In this document: piece by piece, positions 10,079 to 19,882 of the stretch
How positions within the stretch are numbered: position 1 is the stretch's first letter
Layout of the letters: every line of letters begins with the position of its first letter
Source: Reticulitermes lucifugus
Lineage: Eukaryota; Arthropoda; Insecta; Blattodea; Rhinotermitidae
DNA length: 32,700 nt
Direction: 5' to 3'
NCBI GenBank assembly: GCA_026260175.1
Contig: JAKCWW010003699.1
Coordinates: 1-32,700, forward strand
Position numbers and translations under genes: made by a program
Notes under the pieces: model-generated
Database searches by the model: none
What the model was told of the DNA's origin: nothing
The model's input: only the letters and a program-made list of their open reading frames with translations

Positions 10079-10745
10079 ATATCTCATGATCACAATAAAT
10101 CACGCTTAAGAGGACCGGTTCTCAAGAAGGGTAAATAAGATGTCCATTTAGCAAGTAGAAAGGCTTAAATGTACTGTTCAGTTTCTGACGAGTCACCTAG
10201 GCACATTCCAAGCAGCTTTCAAATTCTACACATATTTTAATGATTCATCACATTATAAACCCAAACACTGTGCCTATTAGTGTCATCCTTTCCTTCCCCT
10301 CATGATTTTTCAAACCTCAGCTATCAAATACATACACACCTGCGGCGTTAACTGGTGCCGTTTCCTCTTCAGAAGTGCACCGAGTTGTGTCGTGAGGTAC
10401 CAGAAAGTCACTAAATAAAAATATGCGACCTGAAGCCATGTTACTTGCGCAGGACGAAAATTTAGAAAACAAGCGTTATTTTAGAGCATACTCATTTGGA
10501 AGAAATTATCTCTTTGCGTTATCTTTAAACTTTATGACACAAAGACGAAAATTACGTGAAGATATAGCCTATTCGTCTTAAAATTCTGAAACGAGTAGGC
10601 CCCTATGTTATTCGGGTGGGTGTAGTATGCGTCAATGAAACACAAAATAAAGACGGTGAATGATTATGCCACATTGTTTTATACCTTAATATTAACACAG
10701 AGTTATAAATGTAATGTTATACATATTCCGTGCAGTTGTCTTCCA
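10079..10745. other. unassigned, no gene seen
   Basis: Only a small hairpin, GGTGC (10354-10358) with GCACC (10377-10381), stands out. No gene or repeat family is recognised. Confidence 0.5.
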
Positions 10746-10883
10746 AACACAAGTTTCTGTTTCCAACTACTACACAAAGTTACTTTTTAAGCTGCTAAAT
10801 GATGATGGCTACAATGGGTAGCCGAAACATGTAGGAGCGTAAAAACTAACTTTGTGCTGTAGTAGGAAGTAAAAATTTGTGTG
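10746..10883 (+). ncRNA. hammerhead-ribozyme-like element with long inverted arms (best copy)
   Basis: The centre reads ATGATGAT (10799-10806), stem II GGCTAC (10807-10812), loop AATGG, GTAGCC (10818-10823), GAAA (10824-10827) and CATGTA (10828-10833). Outside it, arms 10746-10795 and 10834-10883 are inverted copies. CACAAAGTTACTTTTTAAG on the left matches the complement of the right arm with 2 mismatches in about 19, and similarity of roughly 75% continues outward. The arms correspond to a greatly extended hammerhead stem I. The GAAA, palindromic CATG and a permitted TA before the cut site are present. Departures are A for C3 and an extra T before stem II. Extended stem I and dimer-type stem III are known from Penelope-like retroelements and some satellites. 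The family link is inference. Confidence 0.55.
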
Positions 10884-11559
10884 TACAGAATTGTACGTTC
10901 ATTTTATCGGAAATGTTGTACTAGTTTACAGAAATTGTCCCTGACTTTATACACACGACGGCGTTTCACCTTGGCATTAATTGTTTTCAAAACAACACGC
11001 ATCATGTAAAAAGAAATGTGTAATTACAAAGCGGAAGACTTCACTGCGAATTGTGAGGCGTGCCAGTCCGAATACTGCGAGGCGAGTCAGTACCCATCGC
11101 TCGTCCTAGTCCTGGCAAGTGCTTTATATCACGTAAATTCGACATGATCGCTCCATTCATTTAACCCATCCTGCAGCTATTCGCAACGACCACCACATTT
11201 CATACACGCACTCTTCAATGCAATAGCGACGTATGCCTACTCAACGCATAATTACGTCAACTTAAGCTAAAAGTAATGACTTTCCATACAAGCACCGACA
11301 ACCTTTAAAAAGTTCAGCTGGTAATTAGTTACCGATATTTCGGATCAGCCTGCAACCTCAATTTTTAGGGCAGTGTAACAACACCGTGAAAACCCCCAAA
11401 GCAGGCAGAGGAAAGAATTTTACAAGACTGCTGTGGCTGACCAATATAGGAACAAAATGAAGATACGCTGCAAGAAAGATATACGAAAAAAGGGAAGAAA
11501 TAACAGAAGTTAAGTAAGCAATATTAAGGGAACACACGGAAAGAAGAGGAAAAAGATAA
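10884..11559. other. unassigned, no gene seen
   Basis: No recognisable gene or repeat. Runs of purines near 11460-11560 are degenerate. Confidence 0.5.
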
Positions 11560-11665
11560 GATAAAGCACCAAGCGCTGCCGAAACGTCGGTAACTAATTG
11601 TAATTTTACATGGCATCATATCCCAGAAGACTTTAGTATTCATCAACAACGCTGTGAAAGCAGCA
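11560..11665 (+). mobile_element. relic of the CGAAACGTCGGTA repeat family, copy a
   Basis: CCGAAACGTCGGTAACTAAT (11579-11598) is followed 25 bp later by CATATCCCAGAAGACTTTAG and TTCATCAACAACGC. The same order recurs at 16629-16740 and 32078-32240, and on the minus strand at 14650-14755 and 17137-17240. The antisense translation includes VFWDMMPCKITISYRRFG. The upstream half (CTGAAG and stem) is not recognisable in this copy. The minus 62-codon ORF is this repeat and not a gene. Confidence 0.6.
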
Positions 11666-12559
11666 AGAGTTAAACTGCACCACACAAATCTCGGTAAACG
11701 TCCGGTGACCATTTCTTGTACTCAGGCTCCCAGCAGCCATCCTTCCTTGTTCTGAGTTCTGGTATCGTCATGTCCGTGTGCATGTCCCCCGTAATAAAAT
11801 TTGAACTAAATGACAGATTTTCATGAAACTTGATACGAACATAATGCCACTAGAGGCCACTCCATGGCTGTATTCCTTAATTTCAAGTCATCAGTGATAC
11901 CAGCACGGAGGTTGTGCGAAATACCAAAGTAGGAGTGACACTTAATGGGATGCCCGTTACGCTGTATAGTAATAGATACAGCCAACACATGCACCTCTGT
12001 TAAAGCAGAGGTCCACAGTTTCCCAAATACTCGTATCTAGGAGCCACCTCCAAATTTTAAGCGCCAGAATGGTGACACGAAGCAAGCTTCATGCTGAGGA
12101 CCCACAACTCTGGAGTGACCTGTGAACGTCACCGTTACCTAGCGCTTTCTGCTCTGTGCATGTGAACTGATACACATTTTCATGTAAGAAAGAAAACTTC
12201 GTTGTGCATGCTGAAAATATCAGAGGCCAGGGCAAAAAGAAAATTAGCTGCCCGGGGCTACCAGGCGCCTGGGATTTGTACAACCCTGTGTTAAGGCAAT
12301 GTCTTTATCTGTATCTCTGATTTAGTTAATAAAGCTTTCAATAACTCAGATTATATAGCACGGAATGATAGAAAGATTAATGAATAATGGCTTGAAAGGG
12401 CGTGGAAGGAAGAGGTAGCGTCCCAACGTTTGCCTGGGGGATTAAGGAAAACCACAGAAACTCAGAAAAGCTGATCTACCTTAACCTATTACAACTGATC
12501 AATACCTACTCATCATGAGTTAAATCCATACGTTAAGCCAACCAACCAGTGACAACAAA
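11666..12559. other. unassigned; faint repeat traces
   Basis: GACAGATTTTCATGAAACTT (11811-11830) is a phrase I associate with dispersed insect repeats, but class and ends cannot be set. A perfect 7-bp hairpin ACCTCTG/CAGAGGT lies at 11993-12012. GGAAAACCACAGAAAC near 12448 resembles a SINE-body motif. No gene is seen. Confidence 0.4.
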
Positions 12560-13190
12560 AATCATTACCAAACTAACTCCATGGAGCTGAGTTCTTCTTG
12601 AGGAGCTAAAAGGTCCTTACCTAATCAAGACATTTCCCGCATTTTATGGAACCCAAAGGTTCATTCCGCATTCACAAGAGCCCGCCACCTGTCCCTATCC
12701 TGAGTCAGATCGATCCAATCAATGCTCCCAATCCCACGTCTTGAACATCCATTTTAATATTATACTCCCATCTAAGCCTAAATCTTCCAAGTGGTCTCCT
12801 TCCCTCAGGTTCCCCACCAAAACCCTGTATGCACCTCTCCTTTCCCCACACGTACTACATGTCCCGCCAACCTCATTCATTCTTCTTGATTTGATCACCC
12901 GAATAATATTTGGTGAGGAGCATAGATCATAAGGTTTCTCATTATGTAGCCTTCTCCACTCCCCTGTTACCTCGTCCCTCTTATGCCCAAATATCTTCCT
13001 CAGCATCCTATTCTCGAACACCCTCAGGGTATGTTCCTGCCCCAATGTGAGAGGCCAAGTTTCACACCCATACAATACAACAGGTAAAACTACCACTCTG
13101 TAAAATTTAATCTTTATATTTTTGGACGGTAAAATGGAAGACAAAAGATTCTGCACCGAATATTACGTCGCACTAAGGGAGGAGTTGTTA
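12560..13190 (-). mobile_element. non-LTR retrotransposon (LINE) 3' end, degenerate ORF2 C-terminus
   Basis: The minus strand encodes the C-terminal end of a LINE reverse-transcriptase polyprotein. Recognisable segments, in order, are YSVQNLLSS, VVLPVVLYGCETWPLTL, LRVFENRMLRKIFGHKRDEV, TGEWRRLHNEKPYDL, SSPNIIRVIKSRRM, RGAYRVLV and, after a frameshift near 12722, DWIDLTQDRDRWRALVNAE then stop. An in-frame stop lies upstream of YSVQ, and the stretch after SRRM is frame-scrambled. The catalytic palm is absent, so this is a 5'-truncated dead copy. A short 3' UTR runs to about 12560 (CTCCATGGAGTTAG on the minus strand). Related 3' fragments lie at 17740-17862 and 25118-25365. Clade is uncertain (RTE- or CR1-like). 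Confidence 0.88.
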
Positions 13191-14649
13191 GCATCTCGCC
13201 CAAACCCCAAGTTGGATGACCACCCCTTGTCGCTTGTCCGCGAATACTTATTCAATATATTCGCAGATACCCTCTATACAAAAATTCATTAGATAAGTAA
13301 CATTTTGAAGAACGCGTCATTTCTGCACACAACAGTGCGGACCTTATACGACATTAACAATACATTAAATGCTGACAAAATTTGAAGATATCCTGATAAC
13401 CGAATTTTAACTTCGCCAAAAATTGGGACAAATTAATACAGCTAAAAACGAAAAATAGGTTAACGACTTTATTAGGCTATTAAAACAAAAATTCATACAT
13501 CTGATGAAACATGCGAGACAAAATGTAAAATATACCTGCCTCACAACAAAACTGCTGAGATGCAGAAAAAACGAAACTTACGATTTCATTTTGTAACAAT
13601 CACTGACAAATTCAATTTTGAATTTATATCCTAAAATACTTAGCCATAGACTGAATTCTACAGTAAAGAGTATGTGTTGAATTACAGAGGCCTAGTTGGC
13701 AGGACACAAACAACTTTGAAGTACTGATGTTAGGTAATGAAACGAATCTGTTAATTATTTTACACATCCAAATACATGGCACCAGACAATAATTAATAAA
13801 GATGTCACTAGTGTGTGAATTCGGCATCGAAACGTACAGCATGAAAATAACACAACAAGCCAATTAAAATGTATAATTTGCTAAAACCTGTTACAATTTA
13901 AAAATCCGATTCAGGCTCATAAACATTGTACGTCAATGTCAGAAAAGTTGGGTATTATCAAGCAAGGGGAAAAGACGAATTTGAAAGAGAATGGAAAGTG
14001 ATATAACTGGTTACAAATGAGACATGAAACGTACTGTGTAGTAAGAATTACAGCAAACAGCAATAATTAAATGAATAAAATGGAGGCTTGGGAATTCGCG
14101 AAAGTTGTAGGCAGAGAGGAAGTGACGAGGTGGGGAACAATGAGTATAAGTTTTATGACTGTTGTGTGTAGCATTCTTGCACGCAGTATGAACTGGCACT
14201 ACATTTCCATACACGGTCACCAGGGGATACGACCTATTAAAACATCTGATGCATGGAAAGCAGATTACATGTAGGTAGGCACAGCACGTGATGGGATATA
14301 AACGCAATGAAACCAGTTGAATCTGTTTCTACATACATAAACCCTGGACACAATTTCTTTTTACCTTTACCAAGCAGAGGCCAGGAGCTGAAAACTTCAA
14401 TTACAATTCATAAAAAGGCAACACAATAACCTCTACAACCAACGATACGAATTGCAGGAAGATTTCATAGTACGGTAAAGAAAACACATCGGTGTAGCCA
14501 TCATTTAGAGTGAACTACAAGTGTGGCAATAAGCTTACAGACTTCATGTTTCACGTTTAGTAAGATAACATATGTGACCTTTAACGGCAATTTTAATACA
14601 TAATAATACTACAGACACTTCAACTGGTCAACTATTGGACCAAACGCGG
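13191..14649. other. unassigned, no gene seen
   Basis: AT-rich. ORFs of 67-98 codons overlap on opposite strands near 14011-14307 with no recognisable domain. CATCGAAACGTA at 13823-13834, preceded by a 6-bp pairing GATGTC/GGCATC, faintly recalls the HHR-like family but lacks the CTGA core. Confidence 0.45.
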
Positions 14650-14830
14650 AGGGTGTAAGCATAGTATTCAGCTGAAGTCTTCTGGCACTTTACGCCGTGT
14701 CAACTGGCATAGTCACAGACGTTTCGAACGATCGCAGTGATTTCCACTTCAGGGTTAAGCAGTCCAAAAAATTCGTCGAAACGTCGGTAACTATTTCGAC
14801 AGAAGACCTGAACCTTCACAATACTCGTAC
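14650..14830. mobile_element. foldback pair of the CGAAACGTC family, copies b (-) and c (+)
   Basis: Minus-strand copy b reads CTGAAG (14752-14747), GAAA (14725-14722), CGTCTGTGACT, and the terminal motif GCCAGAAGACTTC (rc of 14674-14686). Plus-strand copy c follows head to head: TCGTCGAAACGTCGGTAACT (14773-14792), then AGAAGACCTGAACC (14801-14814). The junction CTTCAGGGTTAAGCAGTCC (14747-14765) closely resembles that of the foldback at 17137-17345 (CTTCAGGGGTCAAGCAGGTC). A shared junction suggests that the inverted arrangement itself was amplified, not two chance insertions. Copy c has lost most of the CTGAAG stem region. Confidence 0.55.
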
Positions 14831-15141
14831 TAAGTGGCTCACGCGTAATAAAAGCTGTAACAGTCGAAGACTACCGCCATAAAAGCAACTAAATTTAGAA
14901 GTTTTGTATTCGGAAATTAAATTACTAGATTGGATAATGTGTAATCTTACTTTCCAAAAGTAATAGTCAGTTGTGTGTCACAGACATTAGGCATATATAT
15001 ATAAGCCAAGTACTTAATGAAAACAAAAAGTAAAGGCGATTTAAGTTGGCCCATAACGGAGGTTTAAAACCCTCCTTAGAGTGATGGGAAAGGTGTGTGT
15101 GTGTGTGATATGTGCGACTGAAGGTATCATTCCGTCCAACA

Positions 15142-15209
15142 TGGTGGTACATATGGTAACCACTGGAATGTCATCCTTTAAACTACAGTGGTTACTCCAC
15201 ATACCACCA
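15142..15209. repeat. inverted repeat related to 30451-30500
   Basis: TGGTGGTACATATGGTAACC (left arm 15142-15165, ending ACTG) and right arm 15186-15209 are reverse complements at 19 of 24 positions around a 20-nt spacer. A third copy of the arm, TGGTGGTATATATAGTAACC, lies at 30452-30471. This is a dispersed family of unknown class. A small inverted repeat GGAGG/CCTCC at 15058-15075 and a short (GT)n at 15093-15108 precede it. Confidence 0.55.
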
Positions 15210-15379
15210 CGTCTGATATACAAGAACTCCACATTCTATCCACAGAGTGCATTTAAACGTCCTGTATGACTGTCCCAACTATCAGCGATTATTTCCCTCT
15301 CAAATTAGTGATTCTTGTAACGGAGACATAGTGTATTTACAGTTCAGAACCAACCAAATCGTTCAGTGCTTCAGGTTAA

Positions 15380-15700
15380 ATTTAGCTTTCATGGGTTCAA
15401 GCGGTTAATCGCCGGCCCCTAATAGCGTATGTCCGTGTTCGACCCCAGGCTTGTTCATGTGAGATCTTCGGTCGCCCAAGTGGCATTGGAACAGATTTCT
15501 CTCCAAGTACCTCGGTTTTCCTCTGTCAGTATCATTCCAACAATGTTCCGTATTCGTGTTCCTCTTAGTATACTAGCAGCAGAAGGACAAGACGGCGAAG
15601 CCTGGCAATCTTCACACAAAGCAATGCTCTTTCGGATATTGGGGAGCACTGGGAGGAAAAATACTTTCATATTGCTTGTAGGCTTCAAAGGGTGAGAAGT
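15380..15700 (+). mobile_element. tRNA-derived SINE
   Basis: A-box-like GTTCAAGCGGTTAATCGCC (15395-15413) and B box GTGTTCGACCCC (15435-15446) are about 40 bp apart. A body follows with ACCTCGGTTTTCCTCTGTCA and ATCATTCCAACAATGTTCC, matching the CGGTTTTCCTC block of other insect SINEs, including the relics at 7400 and 7780. ORFs on either strand (15429-15712) are SINE translation. The 3' end is not clear and no duplication was found. Confidence 0.6.
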
Positions 15701-16628
15701 TAACAGACTCATCGCACACTACCAAACTGTTGAAGCACAATTAAAACAGCAACCATTAATGCAGGCAAAACCATGGTTGGCGAAACAAGTAGTGGGGCGG
15801 ACGCGCCGGTTACATTTATTCCCTAAAAGCCCCAAAAGTGGTTAAACCATTATTATAATAAACATGCTGCTTCTTGAAGCAATGAGAAACAACCTCTGTC
15901 GCATTACTGGCATCCCTGCATCCACTGAACACGTGGACTAGCAGAGGTACTCGCATGATTCTTCGCGCCTGTTCATAGCCAACAGCAACTCACCGCTGTC
16001 TTCTCCCCAGCACGCATTAATACTTGCGGCGATAATGAGAAAATTTCGAACGTGTTTCTTGAAAGAACCAGGTGTTACTTCCTTACCAGACTGCTGCCTC
16101 CCCCCCCCTCACATACATCAAATTCCCACGCACATTGCTCCTGCAGTGTGTTGAATAGAAATATTAGTACACAGGGTGTATAATCATATTTACATTTTGC
16201 ACGAAACAGATGATATTTGTGCAAATAATACGAAGTCATATATGCAGGTAATTTTCCTGGGAACTAACTGCATTTTTCACTGAAAGTTCATAGATGCTAG
16301 GCTGGTTAAGGAATGCTCAGCCTTGTGTGGAGTATATATATGATACATGTTAGTATTATTCCACATGCTCCGACGTCTTCAAAACGGCCACGTTCCTCAA
16401 GGTGATCACACTCATAGTTTGTATAAAAGTCTCCTCTCTCCCATGCCTGGTCCCTATCCCGTCCATTTAATTTACCTTCAATCTTCCACACTGGCGCAAC
16501 GCCAGACGAAAACACAAATTATAAAGCTCCCCACTGCGCATGCGTAAACTTCTTCTTCTGTTACGTCCTCCTTATTAAGTCAAAATACTTCTCCCTTCTT
16601 TTCCAGACTGGTCATTCTCCTTGGGCCA
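15701..16628. other. unassigned, no gene seen
   Basis: It contains a C-run at 16099-16108 and a small hairpin TTGCAC/GTGCAA near 16197-16224. ORFs near 16306-16547 lie on opposite strands and match nothing I know. Confidence 0.45.
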
Positions 16629-16740
16629 CCCGAAAGATGGAGGCAAGAAGCTTATTCGAAACGTTGGTATCTGTACACCCGTGTAGATGGCTCCATATCC
16701 CAAGAAGACTAGTCTTCATCAGCACCACCGTGATAACACA
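16629..16740 (+). mobile_element. CGAAACGTTGG family, copy d
   Basis: CCCGAAAGATGGAGG (16629-16643) stands where other copies have CTGAAGATGGA. After a variable loop comes TTCGAAACGTTGGTATCTG (16655-16673), and the terminal block CATATCCCAAGAAGACTAG (16694-16712) with TTCATCAGCACC. This is the best plus-strand single copy, because the upstream GATGG, the GAAAC core and the terminal block are all present in order. Confidence 0.6.
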
Positions 16741-17136
16741 AAATCTAGCATATGTCCCACATACCGAAAACATGAAGAGCAGGATTATCTTTACGGCTTG
16801 CGCTCCTACTCATGAGCTGTGATGAAAAGTCACAAGTAAGGTAACATCAAGCATCTTTCCAATCGCAGAATCATTTTCGCACAGGCCTCAGCAGGTGCAC
16901 CTATCTGTGTCTGAGTGAGTGTAAATTGAGATCCTGGTACTTAACAACCTTATCACAATATTATACAACTAAATTCGGCCACTGGAAATTTGTTCAGAAC
17001 CGCTATTAGTGGACGTGGAGGTAATTAGACTTATAGGATACCACGCATTATTTCGGCACTAGATAGAAGTTTCATCCTAACACAACAGTCAGCAACTGAC
17101 ACAACATAGTAAAATATCCGAATAAACAACATAACA
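16741..17136. other. unassigned, no gene seen
   Basis: No recognisable feature between two members of the repeat family. Confidence 0.5.
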
Positions 17137-17345
17137 GTTGCAAGATTTGAGTCTTCTGGGATGTGACGCTGTACCGTTGGACGAGCAGTACCCAACGTTT
17201 CGAAAGATCGTAGTGCCTTAAACTTCAGGGGTCAAGCAGGTCGATTGTTTCAACCCAAAACTGAAGGCACTACGGTCCTTCGAAACGTCCGGAACTGCTT
17301 GCCAAACGACAAAGAGTCACATCCCAAAAGACCGGAATCTTCAAC
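17137..17345. mobile_element. foldback element of the CGAAACGTY family, copies e (-) and f (+)
   Basis: A near-continuous inverted repeat about 209 bp long with a short centre. Outer arms GTTGCAAGATTT (17137-17148) and GAATCTTCAAC (17335-17345) are complementary, followed inward by TCTTCTGGGATGTGAC and its partner GTCACATCCCAAAAGA. The minus-strand half carries CTGAAG (17228-17223), GAAA (17201-17198) and CGTTGGG. The plus-strand half carries CTGAAGGCACTACGG (17261-17275), CCTTC, GAAA (17282-17285) and CGTCCGG. In this subtype GAAGG pairs with CCTTC, which would sequester part of a hammerhead core. The plus translation of the left half contains YPTFRKIVVP. Transcribed through, it would give a long hairpin RNA. 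Confidence 0.7.
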
Positions 17346-17409
17346 ATCATAATTTGTAAGTTAATCACAGTTTACGTCACGGTGATGGCTATGAAGATCG
17401 CCTGTTTCT

Positions 17410-17490
17410 GCACTGAAGCTGAAGGCAGTAGTTCCTCTGAATCGCCAGTAACTAGCTACCAGACCACACCCTGTTACATACCAGAAGACA
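17410..17490 (+). mobile_element. diverged CGAAACGTCGG family, copy h
   Basis: CTGAAGGCAGTAGTTCC (17419-17435), TCTGAATCGCCAGTAACTAG (17436-17455, the counterpart of CCGAAACGTCGGTAACTA) and CATACCAGAAGACAG (17478-17492) keep the family order. The antisense translation includes VFWYVTGCGLVASYWRFRG, the counterpart of the peptide from copy a. The GAAAC core is mutated to GAATC. The opposing ORFs at 17361-17585 are this repeat. Confidence 0.55.
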
Positions 17491-17739
17491 GCAACCTTCG
17501 TTTCCGACTTCATGGCGAAACGTTTACTTATTTCAACAGAAAGTTGATTCATGGCAGTAAATGTACAGCGGCTGTGTGACTGCAAAGTCCGCCCAGCTGT
17601 TTACCATGAATAAATACGATGTGACAAGAGACCTGTAGGTAGGTTAGACTATAGTCATCTGTGCTGGTCTGTGTAGCATGATAGGAGGTTGCGAGTGTTC
17701 TGAAGGAACTTACTGCCTCCCTCTTCATGGTAGAAACAT

Positions 17740-17862
17740 TTCTACTTTAAATAATGAATTTCTTGAAAATTTGGTAGTTATCCCGTTGGTAAAGAAATTC
17801 CCTGTTTTATGTAACCCGAATGTTCTTGATGTTTTCACAAAGCCCGGCATTGGACAGTAGTT
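17740..17862 (-). mobile_element. LINE 3'-end fragment, same family as 12560-13190
   Basis: On the minus strand the segment from GCCGGGCTTTGTGAAAAC through TTCGGGTTACATAAAAC to GGAATTTCTTTACC lines up with the final codons and 3' UTR of the LINE at 12560-12690 (GGCGGGCTCTTGTGAATGC, TTTGGGTTCCATAAAATGC, GGGAAATGTCTTGATT). No coding capacity remains. The 60-codon plus ORF here is antisense LINE. Confidence 0.55.
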
Positions 17863-19689
17863 ACAGCTATAAAATCTTCCTTTTATCGATGAGCTGAGCA
17901 CCGCACCTGTCACGGGATGTGCCGGCGGCTGAGGGCTTTCTATGCGATCAGGCTGCAGTGCGCGGTAAGACGATAAAACAAAGGTTAAACCATATATAAA
18001 CTTTCACAGCCTATTTTTCTGAGACCAATTTTGTACTTATCCTATAATATGCGGCTAGGTTCCCAACGTGGTCCCTTCCACCGACGTTCTTCAACCAAAA
18101 CTTCTTCCGTATGTGCCGTGTGACCCGCTTTTCACATCCGTCATCCCGGCAGTAAGAAGTAAAAGCATGCAAATTATTGAATAAATTTATAAACTTACTA
18201 GAGATAAACATGCACAGAACTAAGGCAAGGAGTTACAACTGTAGCTACCCTCTCTACACACAAAACCATTTATGCAAAAGGAAGCGCTGTAACTATTCTC
18301 CCAAGTTTCTTGTCTGCAATTAAGGAGACATCTGGTTAAGTTCCGGGTCGCCAATGAAACCAGGTAGCTATTGCTCATATGTATTATCTCATTGTGCAAA
18401 CAGACAATAAATTGGCTGGACATTCTCAAATCACAGACAATACAATCCATTATGCTCAAAAATGTCTACTTTAGTGAGCGCCAAATGTTCTTGCCAACGC
18501 AACAAAACAAAAAAGAACAGCAGAAAGCAAAATAAGACCAATTAATTCTTATATGACTGACTCACCTGACAACTGATTGTTACTTCCCATTTGGACGAGG
18601 AGCTTACTGGGTTGTCTAACAGCAGTAGTCATAACTCTGCGTGTCACTTACCTAAAACAAACGAATAAAAACCATAAGAATAATATACCGTCACTCGATG
18701 TGGGATAGCTAAGAGAAGAACTAGCGTCACATTTATAAAGCGTGTGTATTTGTGCATTACCACTAAATTAAGATTATTTTGCTTAAAAAAGGTGTCAAGG
18801 GCACAAACAGTGATAAAATGTCGGACCAAAGTAAGGAAAATCAATTAACAATTTTAGTACCGGTAAAACGCTAGGGAAACGAAGCCCGAGACTCTAGTAT
18901 AGAAAGACAGAATTTCCTAAAAAGGTTCTAAACCCTCGCAGTATGCAGCGGTAACTTTCACTTTTTTAATCCTTTGAAATATCTAACGCCGTAGAGTGTA
19001 TTAGATTTAAATATCTTTAAATGTCTCCCCTCGTGCTTGGAGTTAATAAATACAGTAAATAAAAAAACAGGAAAGGGAAAGAAAAATAACATAGGGGAAA
19101 AGGAAGGACGAAGGAGAGATAAAGTGTTCCGACGGCGTCCGAACGTAAATGGTGCGAAGAACAGACGTAACAGTTACGCTGGTAGGATACTTTTTAAGCT
19201 CTGTTCGAATGAAATACTACCGACAGCGCCTGTTCTTTGCCCAGTTTTTCCTCGAAGTAAACTGTACTGAACTAATGAATTTGTTTATTAGTATGTCAGT
19301 CTTATACTCCTGTTCACACACAAAAAAAAGTTTCTGAAGTCTTTCAAACAGAACCACACTCCCGTTGGTCAGAGAAAGATTGCCAGGTACTGGCGCACAT
19401 CTGTGGTTTGCTCCACAGATCTCTCAGTATAATCCGTAGATCGTGCCAGGATGACTGATTATGAATCTTGATTCGTTTAGTCATCTGGTACAGTGTCAGT
19501 TTTTACACAGTTCAATTACAATACTAAGATAATGGAAACGTTTAATTAGGCTGTTATTACAATCATAAACACAACAGGTGCCAAACGCCCAAGTTCTAAA
19601 GTACTAATTTTGTGTTACGAATTATGTTACAATCGCCCAACAACAAGATACAAACACAGCAAAAATACTGCGGTAAGGCTGCACGCATT
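17863..19689. other. unassigned; possible LINE trace
   Basis: On the minus strand, 18030-18140 reads KKFWLKNVGGRDHVGNL, which faintly parallels LVGNLREGDHLEDLG of the LINE at 12560-13190. The nucleotide similarity is too weak to call. Several 60-80 codon ORFs show no domain. No gene is supported. Confidence 0.4.
19399..19420. repeat. perfect 8-bp hairpin
   Basis: ATCTGTGG (19399-19406) and CCACAGAT (19413-19420) are exact reverse complements around a 6-nt loop. Function unknown, and chance is possible in a window of this size. Confidence 0.5.
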
Positions 19690-19842
19690 CTGAACCTCCG
19701 CACTTAATGGAGGTAAAGAGTCAGCTTCATGTCCCAGCCGCTTTAACCTTGAGAAATGCTAGAACGGTGCTCACTGAACAGGAGGCTGGGCGCTTTGGAT
19801 AAAGTCTTGTTCCTTGCCGGGAATCGAATTAAGGTTCATCGG
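19690..19842 (-). mobile_element. tRNA-derived SINE fragment, head lost
   Basis: The minus strand gives B box TTCGATTCCCGGCA (rc of 19815-19828), CCAAAGCGCCCAGCC, and a body with GGCTGGGACATGAAGCTGAC, matching the SINEs at 8320-8612 and 9781-10078. The tRNA A-box part is replaced by the CG/TG repeat that begins at 19843, so the head is lost or overwritten. Confidence 0.6.
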
Positions 19843-19882
19843 TCGCGCGCGCGCGTGTGTGTGCGTGCGTGTGTATGTGTGC
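19843..19882 (+). repeat. (CG)n(TG)n compound microsatellite
   Basis: About six CG units are followed by TG units with scattered CG and TA. Alternating purine-pyrimidine sequence of this kind can adopt Z-DNA in principle. It sits exactly at the broken edge of the SINE. Confidence 0.9.

Noticed and set aside
10354..10381. Hairpin GGTGC/GCACC with CTGAAGAGGAAAC on the minus strand
   Set aside because: CTGAAGA and GAAAC are adjacent with no stem II between them, so it cannot form a hammerhead core.
13780..13840. GATGTC...GGCATC-GAAACGTA as a further HHR-like core
   Set aside because: The stem and GAAAC are present but no CTGA core precedes the stem. A single match of this quality can arise by chance.
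18030..18140. LINE ORF trace (KKFWLKNVGGRDHVGNL)
   Set aside because: Parallel to the LINE at 12560-13190 only in a few residues, with nucleotide similarity too low to separate from chance.
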